Below are positions 43,183 to 56,699 of a stretch of DNA of 64,000 nt, piece by piece. The position numbers and the translations under genes are program-made. The stretch is from NCBI RefSeq assembly GCF_905147045.1, contig NC_065913.1:6684001-6748000 (forward strand). Direction: 5' to 3'. Each line of letters opens with the position of its first letter. Position 1 is the first letter of the stretch. The notes under the pieces were generated by a model. The model was not told the DNA's origin, searched no databases, and saw only the letters and a list, made by a program, of their open reading frames with translations. This DNA comes from Nymphalis io (lineage: Eukaryota; Arthropoda; Insecta; Lepidoptera; Nymphalidae).

Positions 43183-45734
43183 ATGAGGGTGAGTAATCAA
43201 TCTTATTAATTATTATTATTATTTCACAATTTTGTAATTAAACCTATTAATTTTCTACCGTCACATAAAATTACTAACTACATTTTAATTGTATATTTAT
43301 ATACTCGTATTTCAGAATTTATCAAACAAAGTACCTATAAATCCGTACAGGTTTCTAGGGATCGTCAGCTCTTTATCCCTTAAAATTGAAGAACGCAAGG
43401 TTGATTGACGAATAGTTTCATATATATACATGATTTTCTAATTCAAATATTTATTTCAGATATTCGTATTTATCACCATACTTGCTTATGCTTTGGCTGA
43501 ACCACCAGTTGGGTAAGTGTACCACGAAGAAAATATTCGATGCAACACCTAAGATAATATATAATAATATGATGAATGATTTTTCTAGGAAAGGCTATGC
43601 ATCAGCTCGATCCAGCCACAACCCTGGTAGTGATATCCAACATTCCCTTTCCCAAGAATATGGAGTGCCAGAATTTGGCTCTAGCCAATCCAGATCTCAA
43701 TCCATTTCATCCTATATCCCATCTTCTAGAAGTTTATCACAAGAATATGGACCACCAACTCGAACGAGCCCATCTCAAGAATATGGTACCCCAAATCTTA
43801 GATCAGGACTATCTCAAGAATACGGCCCTCCTAGCTTAAGGTCTGGTATTTCCCAAGTATATGGAGTTCCCAATTCACGCAGCTTGTCCCAACAATATGG
43901 GGCTCCATTTGCTCGCAATACAATTTCCACGGAATATGGAGCTCCATCTGGTCGCTCTCAAGATAGAAATCTTCCTAATGCCCGCCTTTCTCAAGAATAT
44001 GGTGCACCGCAATTAAGATCCGATACTAATGACTATAAAACTATAGGAGATTTTCCTTCAGATTCATATGGAACCCCTCTTCAAAGATCTCCTTCATACG
44101 AACAACCCGATTTTCGTTCTACTCCTTCCGAGGAATATGGCGTGCCATCCCAAAGAAATTTTGAACAATCTCCTTCTCAAAAATATGGACAAGCTAGCTC
44201 AAGAAAAATTCAAAACTTTAATTCATTTTCTCGAGTTAACTCTTTCCCTTCAGCTGGGCAAAATAAACATTCAACTGTGTCAAGGAATTTGCAAACCTCA
44301 TCTAGCTCAAGAACTTTACCCCAAACATTTGGTACACCACGCTCAATTTCTTCTCAATACGGAGCACCAAGCACAAGAAATTTTGATTCTTATTCCCAAA
44401 CCTCAAAGTCTGTATCCCAATCTTATCTTCCAAACTCAAGGACGATCTCGCAAAGTTATGGTGTGCCAAATGAAAGAAGCCTTTCAGCTGAATATGGAAC
44501 GCCTGAAGCCAGAACTAATCTCAATACAAACGCTTTCGCTTCTTCTTATGATACAGCTAGGTGAATATATTTTTTATACTTTGATAATAGTCATTATATC
44601 ATTTATTTTATTGTTTTAGTACCATATTTATATGAGATTTACTTTTCGCAATTTTAGACATTTTGTAAATAAACTTTTAATATTTTAACTTTTACCATTT
44701 CTTATTTCTGAATGTAGGTCAGTCCCATCTTCCAAATACGACATTGCAGCTGCCAGAGATTCAATGCCATCTGATAACTACGGAGTACCTGAACAATACA
44801 ACGCAGTTTCCAATCAAGGGTACAATTATGCCAGGAATGCTCTCGACGAACTGTTAAACCAAGTAAGCCAAATTATAATAAAAAATTGAAGCTATTATAC
44901 TTTAGAGCCTTTGGTTATTCCATTGAATATAATAAATTACAAAATAGAAATTTTTACTTTAAATGTGCTCATAAACAATATCTCCAATTCAATGAGAGCA
45001 AAGAATGGGAGTGATAGCGACGAAACTCTTATAAGCATTCTCATGTGGGCAACTTTGCAGTGGCCAAAACTAAAAGCATTACAGCGTTATGTATAACAAT
45101 ATGTGGATATCCGAGCAATTTCTAATAGTTAAGTTTTTTTTAATGTTTTCCATTTTGACTCAAAATCCCTTATTTACACTGGTGTTTGCTTCTATAGGAA
45201 CCAGCTAACTACGACTTCGGTTACAAAGTAAGTGACTTGGAAAGTGGAAGTGATTTCGGACACACTGAGTCGAGGCAAGACAACAAAGCTGAGGGATCGT
45301 ACTTCGTAGTTCTACCTGACGGGACGAAGCAGGTCAGTTATAGGCTGTAAAGTCATATGTTATTCATGGCTAAGCCCAGCAGTAGGACATTTACAGGCTG
45401 TTACTGTATAATATATGAGTTAACTTGGCACGATTTCAGATTTTGAAAGATTTACGTGACAAATTTAATGGTACGCGGACGAAGCCGTGGGCTTAGCTTT
45501 AGCCGTGAAACAGTTATTCTCATAAAAATTGATAACAAAAAAAAACTATGATTAACGATTACGATTACTAGTGACTTAAAAAATTAAAATATCATCTTTG
45601 TTTTTCAGACTGTTGAATATGAAGCTGATGAAAGCGGCTTTAAGCCCAGGATCTCAGTTGAACCAGCGGAAACCAGGGCTGGATATGATGACAACGCATC
45701 TGATCTGGCTCGCTCTGGTGATGGACCTTATTAA
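43183..45734 (+). CDS. pro-resilin-like cuticle protein (YGxP repeats plus RR chitin-binding domain)
   Basis: Extracellular cuticle protein, 478 aa. Coding exons: 43183-43188 (Met-Arg only), 43460-43512, 43589-44560, 44718-44862, 45198-45332, 45609-45734 (TAA); they sum to 1437 nt in frame. An untranslated first exon begins near 43000, downstream of a TATA box, and ends at a GT near 43044. Domains: signal peptide MRIFVFITILAYALA; then a long disordered region of about 15 units built on SQEYGxP followed by Arg-Ser (residues about 30-340); then an RR domain (about 393-455) with YDFGYKVSD, FGHTESR, YFVVLPDGTKQTVEYEADE. In resilins, tyrosines of such YGAP-type repeats become dityrosine cross-links and the RR domain binds chitin; that role is inferred. 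AATAAA signals at 46158 and 46175 would end the mRNA. Confidence 0.92.
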
Positions 45735-46157
45735 AAGAAGAACAAAAACGAAATTCGCTTGACGTGACTTTGAACTTGTAACGTTGCAAATCGATGTGAT
45801 TTCTTTCGTCATATTTATGTTAATTCTTTTTCTTATTTATTTTTTTTAAAAATTTTCGTGTCTTGTCGTAAATAAGTTAACTTTATAGACAAATTACAAT
45901 CAAGTTTAGTTTCGAGAATGTTTATATAAAATAGTAATTATTTTAAATGAATTTATATTAATTTATAGACATTGTAAAATAATGTTACCGTCTGTTCATC
46001 ATATAATGTACTCTTGATCATTTTATTACTCTTTCGACGAAAACTATTTTTAGGAATACTCATTTATTTATTATTTATAGCAAATTGAAAAATGTATAAA
46101 AAAATATACCTCATAGTTAGTAAATCAGCTTGCCTGTAGTGTGATATTTTAGTCGCT

Positions 46158-46180
46158 AATAAACTTTTTTATTTAATAAA
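46158..46180 (+). terminator. poly(A) signals of the pro-resilin-like gene
   Basis: AATAAA at 46158-46163 and again at 46175-46180, about 425 bases after the stop codon. Confidence 0.5.
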
Positions 46181-46195
46181 TATGTATTATTTCAA

Positions 46196-46862
46196 CCTTC
46201 GAGTATAGCAATAATCAAAATATTATAAACAGTAACAAAACAACAAACAAATCATGACCATATATTTTTTATGTTAAAATAATACGTGACCAAACTTAAG
46301 CATACAAATATTAATAAAGTTTGTGAATATACATCGTTATTATAATAATACACACACATTAATATTAATAAAAAAAAAGTTACTATAAAGTTATTATAGA
46401 AATATTAAATTACCTAACTTAAGTTTTATCAAGGCATTGAAAGTGTATTAGTAATTTACTGTATTTGTATTCACTTTCACTTCAGTTTACTTAAGTTTTT
46501 TTTTAAGTTTTTTAAGTTTAAAGTTAAATGTATTGTGATTTAACTGTAAGTTTATGTTAGATTCTCAAGAGAGAAATCAAGAATTTAACCATTATCATTA
46601 GTTTTAGCTTACAGTAACTTAGCGACCTAACTTCGTTCGGCTCTAATAAAAAATATTTATAATTTTTTTATTATATATTAAAAAAAATTCAGAAAATAAA
46701 TGTACATGGTATGCATAAACTTAAAAAGTAAAGTCTATTTATCTAACTACAAAATTTGAGCCAAAACGTTACAGCCGGCTCCGAGATACACAAAAACAAA
46801 TAAATAATTGTACAAGAATTAGTTATTTAACATTATAAGATATAGCATTATACAACATTTTA
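46196..46862. other. AT-rich intergenic sequence
   Basis: Between the pro-resilin-like gene and the mariner element; no coding or repeat family seen. Confidence 0.45.
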
Positions 46863-48147
46863 TGGGGGTGTATCAAAAAAAATGACCGTTTTATCATGTT
46901 TAAGATTTAAAAGTCTGTAAATATTTTAATCCTATTTTATACTTATCAATATTTAATAATTCCTTTAGAGCATTCTCTAAACTTGATTATTCCTATCCGT
47001 TTTTTTTTTAAAAAGCCTGGTTTAGTTATTTGTTCCAGAGAAGATACATGACAGTTTTCTACGAAATTCTCGTAATTTTAAGGCATTACTGGAAAAAACA
47101 ATTTACAGCCGCTCAAGCAACTCGTAAAATTATTAAATATGAAGGGGAAGGTGTCTTTGATCAGTGCACTGCGCGGCGTTAATTTGGAAAATTTACCAGT
47201 GGAGATACGACGTTGGAAAGGAAGAAGGACTCCAGGCGACTATTAATGGATATTGATGAGGTTCTGCAGAGAGTCTGTGAAGTCAAATCCGTCTACATAA
47301 CTCGTGAACTTGCCAGGGAGCGTAGTGTATCGAAAAATACTGTAAGTCGCCATCTAAGCTCCATGAGGAAGGTGAAAAAGAGCAGTAGACTGGTCCGTCA
47401 CTAACTTATTCCTCAGCAATCAGCTAAGAGGTTAGCAATTTGTGAAAATTTACTGAAAAACCTTGCTGATATGAGACTTTACCGGAAGATTATCACCTGT
47501 GATGAAAAGTGGGCTTACTGGCAAAATCCGAATACCCGTAAGCGATGGCTAGGTCGCGGTCAAACTGCTTTTCCGGTTGCTGCAAGGGGGCAATTTGATA
47601 AAAGCCCATGCTTTGCGTTTTTTGGAATTTTGAAGGTGTTATCCATCACAAATTTGTTTTTGATGGATGCTCTATGAACTCTGAACTCTACTGCGAATAA
47701 TTGGATAAATTGTACGCCAAATTATCAGAGCGTTATCCTGCTTTGACCAACTAAAAAGGAGTTTTATTCCAACAAGATAATGCTCGTCCTCACACTTGCC
47801 GTCGAGCCAAAGAAAAGTTTGAAGAACTTCATGGGTTCGAACGTCTGCCTTATCTACCATATAGTCCAGACCTCGCACCATCAGATTACTACTTCTTTCG
47901 ATCTATACACCATTTTCTTCAAGGGAAAATATTTGATAATTTTGCATAAGTTGAAATTGCGGTCCAAGAGTTCTTTGACAGCAGTCCCAAGGATTGGTAT
48001 CAGCGTGGGATCGAGCAATTGGCTAGCAGATGGCTAATGACGGTTGATAACAATGGACTAAACTTCAAGTATTAATTTTATTTTATATCAAATAAATAAT
48101 AATACAAATATTTGGTTAAAAAAACGGTCATTTTTTTTTATACACCC
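46863..48147 (+). mobile_element. mariner-type DNA transposon, decayed
   Basis: 1285 bp with terminal inverted repeats (left GGGGGTGTATCAAAAAAAAT then GACCG; right mirrors it at 48120-48147) flanked by TA. The transposase is fragmented: HTH region with TRELARERSVSKNTVSRHL (47300-47370), first acid in IITCDEKWAYW (47490-47520), second in QQDNARPHTC (47770-47800), third in YSPDLAPSDYYFF (47860-47900), end VDNNGLNFKY near 48075. Stops at 47402 and 47675 and a frameshift make it non-autonomous. Confidence 0.88.
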
Positions 48148-48671
48148 TATTATTTAAAATTAGTAAAGCTTTATGTAAATCAGAATACGCCAAACCTCAA
48201 AATTGCCTGTTTTGATCAATACGAATCATTTTAAACATATAAGGTATATGTAACTTATAAACACAATATATTTCTAATTTTCTGTAGTTTATTAATTTGA
48301 CTTTTGAAAGAAAAAGACAAGATTTTTTTTAACTACCCGCTTAACGGTATAAGTGAGGCCGTTAGTATTTTATACAAAACAATTAAATAAAATTTAAACA
48401 AAGATATGATAATAATAATAATACTTCGGTCAAACAAAATTTTGAAATTATTAATGTTACGGGATTTATATTATATTTCTATTTGGAATGTAGGATGGGC
48501 AAAATAGACATGGGTACTGTAGAAAGCAAATTATTGCGTTTGGTTTGTAGTTGCGGTGTAGTTAATATTACAATTGTACTGATATGGAGTAATTCGTTGT
48601 ACCTTTGCCTCGGAAAACCCATAAAACTATTGCATCGCATCCGTTTATGAAGGTAAAGAAATACAGGTGCT

Positions 48672-48850
48672 CTTTTTTATATAGAATAGGAAGGCGGACG
48701 AGCATATGCGCCACCTGATGGTAAGTGGTTACCAACGCCCATAGACATTGGCATTGTAAGAAATGTTAACCATCACTTACATCACCAATGTGCCACCAAC
48801 CTTGGAAACTAAGATGTTATGCCCCTTGTGCCTGTAATTATGCACTTGTA
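48672..48850 (-). mobile_element. SINE family A, 3' part
   Basis: Reverse copy from the tail (TTTTTTATATAGAATAGGAA) to GTGCCTGTAATTATGC, where it stops abruptly. Confidence 0.8.
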
Positions 48851-48959
48851 TTTGGGCATGAGTTTGTGTACTATAAAATAAACAATATATTGCTACGATA
48901 ATTACGTTACGCAAAGCGAAGTGATGTTATTAGTTTTTAGGACGAAAAGTTTACAATAT

Positions 48960-49205
48960 CAAGCTGCAGTCTGTGTATCTGTGTAGTTGGAAGTGTGTAC
49001 ACTCCCGTGCCTGGGAAAGCACCTAAAGCTATTGGTCCTGTGTCTAAGCTCTCTTCTGCCGTGTCTGATTTTCAATCCCGTTCATTTTGAGAATTAAGAA
49101 ATAGAGTGCCTTTGTGTTTGCTTACACACGTGCACTATAATTTGTCCTACATCTTGGTTGGATTCCACTAAGAATATCCGATGTAACCGATATTAATCTG
49201 AAGAA
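48960..49205 (+). mobile_element. SINE family D, old copy
   Basis: GTTGGAAGTGTGTACACTCC, GAAAGCACCTAAAGCTATTG, ATAGAGTGCCTTTGTGTTTG; the head is missing. Confidence 0.65.
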
Positions 49206-50092
49206 AATTTATTTTATTTTGTTTTATTTATTTACTTCGAACAATTAAAACGTATTACAAACAATATATACGATAGTAATTGCCATAGTATTAAACTGTG
49301 TCGTAACTACTAACGCCCTCAAATTCGACTACACATTTAGTTATAATTTGTTCAATATTCACATTAAAAAAACAATATAATTTATCCTAACAAAATTATT
49401 GATAAATAAATTTTTGCTTATAATAATATACATTATTTATATATTTTTCAATTCAATTGCGGGAATATCACACGGAAAACCTGTTTCTTCTGTTTGTTCT
49501 TTTCCATTTCAACAAAAAGGCTATTCATCAACTGCGATAATATTAGTAATGATACAACTTGTTAGTAGATTTATTCTTCTAGTTACTATTTATAAGCATT
49601 ATATACCGTACCGTAGCAGCCTGTGAATGTCCCGCTGCTGGGTTAAAAGCCTCCTCTCCTCTATAAGCATTATATAGAGCACGTGAAATTTGAACTTACG
49701 ATATTCAGTAATAATGGATCTCGCCATTATTTCTAAGTCATTGTATTTTTTAATAATAAAACGAACGCTCTTTGAAACTTTTTAATCTATTATTTATATA
49801 TTTTTAATGTAAAAACAACTGCTGAACCGATTTCGAAGAAAATCTGATAATATATTAGGGAACCAATTCTACTAATATATGTATAAAGATTACGATGCGT
49901 TCCCGATTCAATTTCAATCGAACTCTGACTATTCTATATTTATTCGGACCGTTGTTGACCGGAATAATTTTTGATAGAAGATTAAATTATACGAAAACGG
50001 ATTAACGGCAATAATAACGCTTCGATTCGATTGCGATAAAGTAACAATTTAATACAAGAATAAGATATTAGAACATTATACAATCAATCAAC
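49206..50092. other. AT-rich intergenic sequence
   Basis: A fragment near 49805-49850 (ACTGCTGAACCGATTTC) recalls the Helitron-like repeat. A 75-codon ORF at 49399-49626 overlaps a SINE B fragment and is not credible. Confidence 0.4.
49610..49668 (-). mobile_element. SINE family B, 3' fragment
   Basis: GCAGCCTGTGAATGTCCCGC and TGCTGGGTTAAAAGCCTCC only. Confidence 0.6.
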
Positions 50093-50335
50093 AGTCAATC
50101 GTTGTCCACTGCTGAACATAGGCGCCTCTCCCAAGGTGCGCCAAGGTGTCCTCCGCCTTCCGCATCCAGTTGGTACCCGCCACCTTCTTAAGGTCATCGG
50201 TCCACCTGGCTGGAGGGCGCCCTACGCTGCGTTTGCCGACCCGCGGTCTCAACTCTAGGACTCGTCTGCCCCAGCGGCCATCGGTCCTACAACATACGTG
50301 ACCAGCCCACTGCCACTTCAGCCTGCAAATTTTAC
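50093..50335 (-). mobile_element. RTE-type LINE C-terminal fragment
   Basis: Minus-strand reading gives LKWQWAGHV, RVGKRSVGRPPARWTDDLKK, GTNWMRKAED and AYVQQWTTI, the same C-terminal block as the 33400-34292 remnant but from a better preserved relative. Confidence 0.75.
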
Positions 50336-50706
50336 AATTAACAGGCTGTTACATTACAATTCCTCATTCTAAATCCCTATAATAAAGGCAGTTGGTAAGA
50401 CTGCTTGACTAAAAGCTTGGCCACCTCTACATCTAGTTTTCAGCTTTTTTCGTTGAGATTTTGAAAACAAAATATATAAAATTGTTCACTAAGGCTAATC
50501 CATATCGTCGCGTAATCTAATTGTTTCTTTGGATAATCTCTAATGTGACCTTAGCTATACAAAAATAGGATAAGAATCCGTGATCCATCGCACGACGTGT
50601 CAACACCATGCGCGGGGTGTAACGTAGACATAGAAAGCTGTAGAGTCGTGTAAAAAATGAATATATTTGCAAACATTTTTTTTTAATTCAAGTAAATAGT
50701 AATTAA

Positions 50707-50960
50707 ATAAGTAAATATCCTTGGACATTATTCACACGGTCAACTGATCCCAAACTAAGCAGAGCTCGTACAATGGAAACCAGAGAACTGATATACTACA
50801 TATACTACTTTTCTTTTGTAAATACATACTTATATAGATAATTACATCGAGACTCGGGACAAACAGACATGTTCATGCACACAAATGTCTGTCCTGGGTG
50901 GGAATCGAACCCATAACCTTCGGCGTGAAAGGCAAATATCTACCAACCACGCCAACCGTC
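50707..50960 (-). mobile_element. SINE family C
   Basis: Reverse copy, tail AATATCCTTGGACATTATTC to head ACCACGCCAACCGTC. Confidence 0.85.
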
Positions 50961-51259
50961 AGTTATGCTTATTAAAGATAGCTTAGATAAATTGTCAAAT
51001 AATTTAATTCTAAGTATATAATACTGTTGTTTTCGAAACCAATCGTCAATAATAACTAAAACATGAATCAAATCAATTAGTTCTATAAGAATAGATAATA
51101 AAAATAAAGTTATTCGTAATTTACTACTCGTTTTTAAAATCAACAGTTTTTGTAAGAAATACAGTAACTATAACGTTACCAAATCTTGCTTGCAATCAGG
51201 CTATCCGTATATTTACAACAAAACCAACACACTATATATGTAAATAATGATATTGATTT

Positions 51260-51558
51260 TTTTTTTTTTATATAGAATAGGAAGGTGGACGAGCATATGG
51301 GCCACCTGATGGTAAGTGGTCACCAAACGCCCTTAGACATTGGCATTCTAAGAAATGTCAACCATCGCTTATAGCCAATGCGCCACCAACCTTGGGAACT
51401 AAGATTTTATGTCCCTTGTGCCTGTAATTACACTGGCTCACTCACCCTTCAAACCGGAACACAACAATATCAAGTATTGCTGTTTTGCGGTAGAATATCT
51501 GATGAGTGGGTGGTACCTACCCAGACGAGCTTGCACAAAGCCCTACCACCAGTGATTG
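51260..51558 (-). mobile_element. SINE family A, full copy
   Basis: Reverse copy: poly(T), ATAGAATAGGAAGGTGGACG, to GCACAAAGCCCTACCACCAG. Confidence 0.9.
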
Positions 51559-51754
51559 AAGATGAAGTGATTAGAGATTTGATCAGATTTATATATGAAT
51601 TTCTCAACTAAAAATCTGCTAATTACGTGTATCCATGTATGTATGGACCCTGATTGGAGCAGCGTGGTGAAATAAGATTCGAACCTTATGTAATAACCTA
51701 TCTAAACGACTAGAATTAGTAATATACTATATAAATATACTATATATTTTCAAC

Positions 51755-52030
51755 GGGCCGGTTGGCGTGATTGGTAAAACACTTGCCTTTTACGCCGAAG
51801 GTTGTGGGTTCGATTCCCACCCAGGACAGACATTCGTGTGCATGAACATGTCTGTTTGTCCTTAGTCTGGGTGTAATTATCTATATAAGTATGTATTTAC
51901 AAAAGAAAAGTAGTATATATAATATATCAGTTGTCTGGTTTCCATAGCACAAGCTTTGTACAAGCTTAATTTGGGATCAGATGGCCGTGTGTGAAAAATG
52001 TCCTAGGATATTATTATTATTATTATATTT
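51755..52030 (+). mobile_element. SINE family C
   Basis: Head GGCCGGTTGGCGTGATTGGT, body, tail TATTATTATTATTATATTTA. Confidence 0.9.
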
Positions 52031-52434
52031 AATTTATTTTCTCATATTTAATTAATTTTGTGATAGTTTATTAATTAGTATGTCGTAATATTTTTCAGTA
52101 TTTGTTTTTATAATATTTTTTGGGGTAGCAACACTGTTTTTTACATAAAAAAGCGGGTATAATTATGAGAGTGGTCACCGTGGACGACTGTAATAAAACG
52201 CTGCCGAGTTGGACGATTGGTTTTTTTAAAATAATCAGTATTAACCACGCTTCACATCTGTCTGCCATAAAACTTATAAAAATGGGTCACTTACTGTAAC
52301 AAATATATATAAATACTCTTATTCAATAAGTAACAACTCCATTCGTTCTCTGTTCCTCGCTCGCCTTGAAAGCTTCTCTATTATGTCGTTAATGAGCAGT
52401 AATTTTTCATCCCCTACTGTCAGTACGAGGTAAC

Positions 52435-52471
52435 TATAAAAGCGTTTTGAAGTAGGACAAGTGTATCATTC
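52435..52471 (+). promoter_or_regulatory. core promoter of the short RR cuticle gene
   Basis: TATAAAAG at 52435-52442 and ATCATTC at 52465-52471, 30 bp apart. The ATG follows 50 bases after the initiator in the same exon. Confidence 0.65.
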
Positions 52472-52519
52472 GCATTGTCACTTGTTACATCTCTTGGTCT
52501 GATCTTATCTCGCTGTAAG

Positions 52520-53308
52520 ATGATGGTGAGTTTTGTAATATAAATTATTATTAGTCATTTAACTATTAAGAGTAACTGCAAAGTTTGTAGCAGATTTTAA
52601 AACATTAGTAATATACTAATTCTATTGAATTGCACTTAAAAGTGGTCCTAAAACAATATAATAATATTCAAATTTAAAATCAACTTTTTTTTTTTTAAAT
52701 AAGGTGAATGAATGAGTTTAAGTTTGCACTTAAGCTCTATTAAAAAGATTAAATAAACTAAAGCTGCAACTCTTTCGTAATATAAAAAGGATAACAATTG
52801 AGAAAAACACACAGCCGTTATACTTTGTCTAGCGGGTGAATAGTTAAACAATCTTGTGTCTTCTTCTTTCGAATTTCAAATCAATAATGTCAGAAAGAGA
52901 GAAATCAGTTACTAAAACAGTTGCTAAGCAACGTTTACAAGTAAGTCAATAGTCACTCTTAATTGTGGTCTATTATAGACAAATTATGTAGTATATATAT
53001 ACAGTACAGTACAGTAACAGCCTGTTAATGTCCCACTGCTGGGCTAAGGCCTCCTCTCTCTTTTGATGAGAATGTTTGGAGCTTATTCCACCAGGCTGCT
53101 CCAATGCGGGTTGGTAGAATACACATGTGGCAGAATTTCAATGAAATTAGACACATGCAGGTTTCCTCACGATGTTTTCCTTCACCGTCAAGCACGAGAT
53201 GAATTATAAACACAAATTAAGCACATGAAAATTCAGTGGTGCTTGCCCGGGTTTGTACCCACGATCATCGGTAAGGATTCACGCGTTCTAACCACTATGC
53301 CATCTCGA

Positions 53309-53360
<52 letters not shown>

Positions 53361-56300
53361 CATATACATATAATAAAATTTTGCGTCAAAATATTTAAAA
53401 AAAATTCACGCAATTTTATCGTTTACCTATTTTTTTCATTGATTCATAAATATTTTCTTATTATTTTAATATTTTTTTTTAAATATAACATTTAATAAAG
53501 TTTTATAACATAATTATTTTATTAAATATTAAAGCTTCATTAAAGCTTTAAACTTTAAAAAGGTATTTAGTTATTTTATTTTCTACGTTTCAGTCGATAT
53601 TTTTCGTTGTTGCTGTAGCGGCTTTCGTGGCAGCGGAACCTCCTCTATCTAAAAGGTAACCCCTCTATATTGACGTGGTCATAAAATAGTTAATCTAATG
53701 TAAGTAGTAATCATAATTGAGTTACAAGCAGATTAACACAACCTAAACACAATTGATACTAACTTCTATCAGCTTTTCTCATCAGATCTACTTTCAAAGT
53801 AGTTTTAATTAGTTTGTCAAAATCAAATAAAGATCAAAATAAACTTTATTCAAGTAGACTTGTGAGAATTATTAATCATTTACAATATTAAATTAAATTA
53901 AAAGCTACCGATTCGGAATATAGATTCTACCAAATAGAGTCAGCGAAAAACTGTAATTAGGTAGGTAATTGTTTTGACAATCAAGTTACATACTAAAGCT
54001 TTTATGTAAATAAATTTTTCATAACGTAATATTACACACATAATTAAATCCAATTAATTATTGTCCTGCATGGAAATCAACGAACACTAACTTCAAATTT
54101 TTAATTATCTATATTATATATAATCCTTAATCGACTAACACACCTTGTTAATCAAAGTTTTCTCAACGTATGATTTAATTTCATTAATTGGCAAGACTAA
54201 AAATATTTAAGGATTTTTATTATAACATTAAAGTCTGAAATGTTCCTTTATTATTGTATTAATTAATTTAGAAATATTATATTGATATATTCTAAAGCGT
54301 CATGTGTTTGTACTCCTAGTACTTATTAGGTTCTAAACAAGGTTTTTATGTACATATCTAGCTACCTGCCGCCGTCGCCAGCCAATCGTAACAACGGATA
54401 TCCCCAAGGACCCCAACCAGCTGGTTTCACGGGAGTTCCTGAGGTGATCGCAGCTAGGTCACGTGATCAGGGTTTTGGTCGTAGCGGAAATGGATTTGTT
54501 AAGTATGTCAATTACAGTGCATATGCAATTATATTAACAGATATAAAATAAATAATTTATATAAAAAAAGAAAAAGAGTGCTCCAATTGAAAATATCATA
54601 AACGCACATGGAAGAATCTTGGTTGAAAGAGCTCGTTTCAATTGTTTTCAGTCTGCTTTTACACAAATGCTTCATACAGACTATAAACAATGTTTTATTG
54701 TTCAATTAAGTTTCAATATCTTATAATAAAATAAGGAATAATTCGTTGCGACAGGGAAATTTTACATTATTCAAGCTTTTTTATTACATCGGATACGCAT
54801 TCAAACCAAGTTTCAAATTTTTATTTTCATGAAAATGTCTCTCCTAAACTGTTAACATTACCCGACCATATTTAAGGCGAGAACTGTAATAATATAATTT
54901 ATTTATTATAGAAGCAGTCTCCACGACCAAAGTGCACACGCCAGACTGACTCACTCACAGGGCTACGATGAGAATTCACCTTTTGCCAGAAACGCCATTG
55001 ATGCTAAATCGGTAAGTACCAAAAATTTCGCCCTTTTAAATCTACTAACTAAACATAGATGATATTATCCTGTCTGTATAAGTATATAATTTGACGCTAC
55101 CTGGCGGCCAGTTACAAGAAACTAGATATGATAAACACCTTCTAAAAATCGACAATGACAATCGGTCAAACTGTCTATTAATCTAAATCAAGTATTTTTA
55201 TATATCAGCATTCATCTTTATATAGTTTTTGTTTTTTTATTTCAAACAATCTTGTAAGACTTAACAGATTAAATATTTTCCGTTGCCACTAATTAGGTAT
55301 ATGCTTTTATATTTGGCCAATCAATAATAATAATAATTGATTTGTTTTAAAACTTACAAAAATTATTCTTGTTTAACTTAATAATTATTTACATTAATAA
55401 AAATTAAAAATAGCTTAAATCCTTAATTATATCAGCTTTTTAAATTGAGCGTAAAAGAGTTAATTATAAAAGACTTAATTTTTTAATAAGCTTACTATTA
55501 ACTAATTTAAAGTCTAAAGATAAAATTTACACAGCTTCATACGTATTAATATTTTATTAATCGTATTTTAATTAAAACATATTTTATCTTAAAATACATT
55601 TAACTATTAGGATCATAGTTTCCAACATGTTTTTTAAACACAGAAGGTAGCATGAGTACTTTCTTTTTTTTCTAAATAATATTAATAATTTTTTTGGTTA
55701 AAGAAACATCATATAAGGCATGGTTAAAAACTAGTTCTAAATATACGATATAGAAGTAATAGAATCATAATCAATTTGTAGAATAAATAAAATAAATAGT
55801 ACTTCTACTGAATTTTGTACACAGGAACCAGCGAACTACAATTTCGGTTACATGGTCAGCGATTTTAATGAAGGAACTGACTTCGGACACCATGAGGAAA
55901 GGCTGGAGGAGAGGGCGCAAGGCCAGTACCACGTGGTCTTGCCTGATGGTAGGAAACAGGTAATGTAGATAATGCGTAGTGGCGAGGTTTATCATAGAGC
56001 AAGGCGGTGCGGTGGGGTAATATACGAAATAGATTATATTTCCCCTCCTCTTACAACCTAACCCAGGTTACCAAACCTTCAAACGAGGCGTGAAAAGGCA
56101 TGTTGCGGGCCGGCAAGGCGGGGGCGACTAGTGACATTCTTCCCGATTGTACTAGCCGTCGTCGCGTTTGGATTCCACTACCACTTACCATCAGGTGGAG
56201 TGGAGTCATTTGCTTTCTATTAAATTTGATTTGCTAATAAAGTCAACTAAGAGCAACAGAAGATAAAGTTAAAGTAAAAAATTGATTGAATTGTGTTATG

Positions 56301-56547
56301 TGTGAGTTGTGTGTAGATCGTCATACACAGTAACTTCTAGAAAGTGTTGACAAGAAATATAATTTAAAAATGATTGTTGCAGACAGTCAGTTACGAAGCC
56401 GATGAACGCGGTTTCAAGCCTCAAGTCTCATACCAAGACACCGAAGACCTCGCCCGTTCCAACGGCTACGATTCGAACGCGAACAGCCGTAACCATGGAA
56501 ACGGCTTCAATAATGGCGGCCATGTTGACCACGAGTCACACTATTGA
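52520..56547 (+). CDS. RR-family cuticle protein (resilin-like chitin-binding domain)
   Basis: Secreted cuticle protein of 202 aa. Exons: 52520-52525 (Met-Met), 53594-53655, 54362-54502, 54912-55011, 55825-55959, 56383-56547 (TGA); total 609 nt, in frame. The signal peptide ends near the AAEPP junction. A short linker rich in Pro, Asn and Gly (SYLPPSPANRNNGY and following) precedes an RR domain at about 104-170: YNFGYMVSDFN, FGHHEER, YHVVLPDGRKQTVSYEADERGFKP. The RR domain is split by an intron after the KQ codons, exactly as in the pro-resilin-like gene upstream, so the two genes are tandem duplicates that diverged in the repeat region. Intron 5 contains a CR1-like LINE 3' fragment. ATTAAA near 56665 is a possible poly(A) signal. 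The first Met of the pair is chosen by default. Confidence 0.9.
53003..53315 (-). mobile_element. SINE family B, full copy
   Basis: Reverse copy in intron 1 of the short RR cuticle gene, followed by a TA microsatellite. Confidence 0.9.
53308..53372. repeat. TA/CATA microsatellite
   Basis: (TA)n with CATA interruptions directly at the head end of the family B SINE. Confidence 0.9.
56035..56222 (+). mobile_element. CR1-like LINE 3' fragment
   Basis: Matches the terminal about 185 bp of the same LINE (CCTTCAAACGAGGCGTGAA, GGGCCGGCAAGGCGGGG). It lies in the last intron of the short RR cuticle gene, in the same orientation as the gene. Confidence 0.8.
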
Positions 56548-56699
56548 CTAAAGCTCTGCGTTATATTTCATTTACAAATTCTTTTAACGTTGTACTAATT
56601 TTTATTAGGATTAATTTATGTAATTAATATATGTATATTACTTTGATGTATATAATGAATGATAATTAAATATTTATCTCTTATTTCTTTGTCTTACTT

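Noticed and set aside
43576..44619. Plus-strand ORFs of 87 and 183 codons in an alternative frame
   Set aside because: Frame-shifted readings of the pro-resilin repeats; no start context, domain or exon logic.
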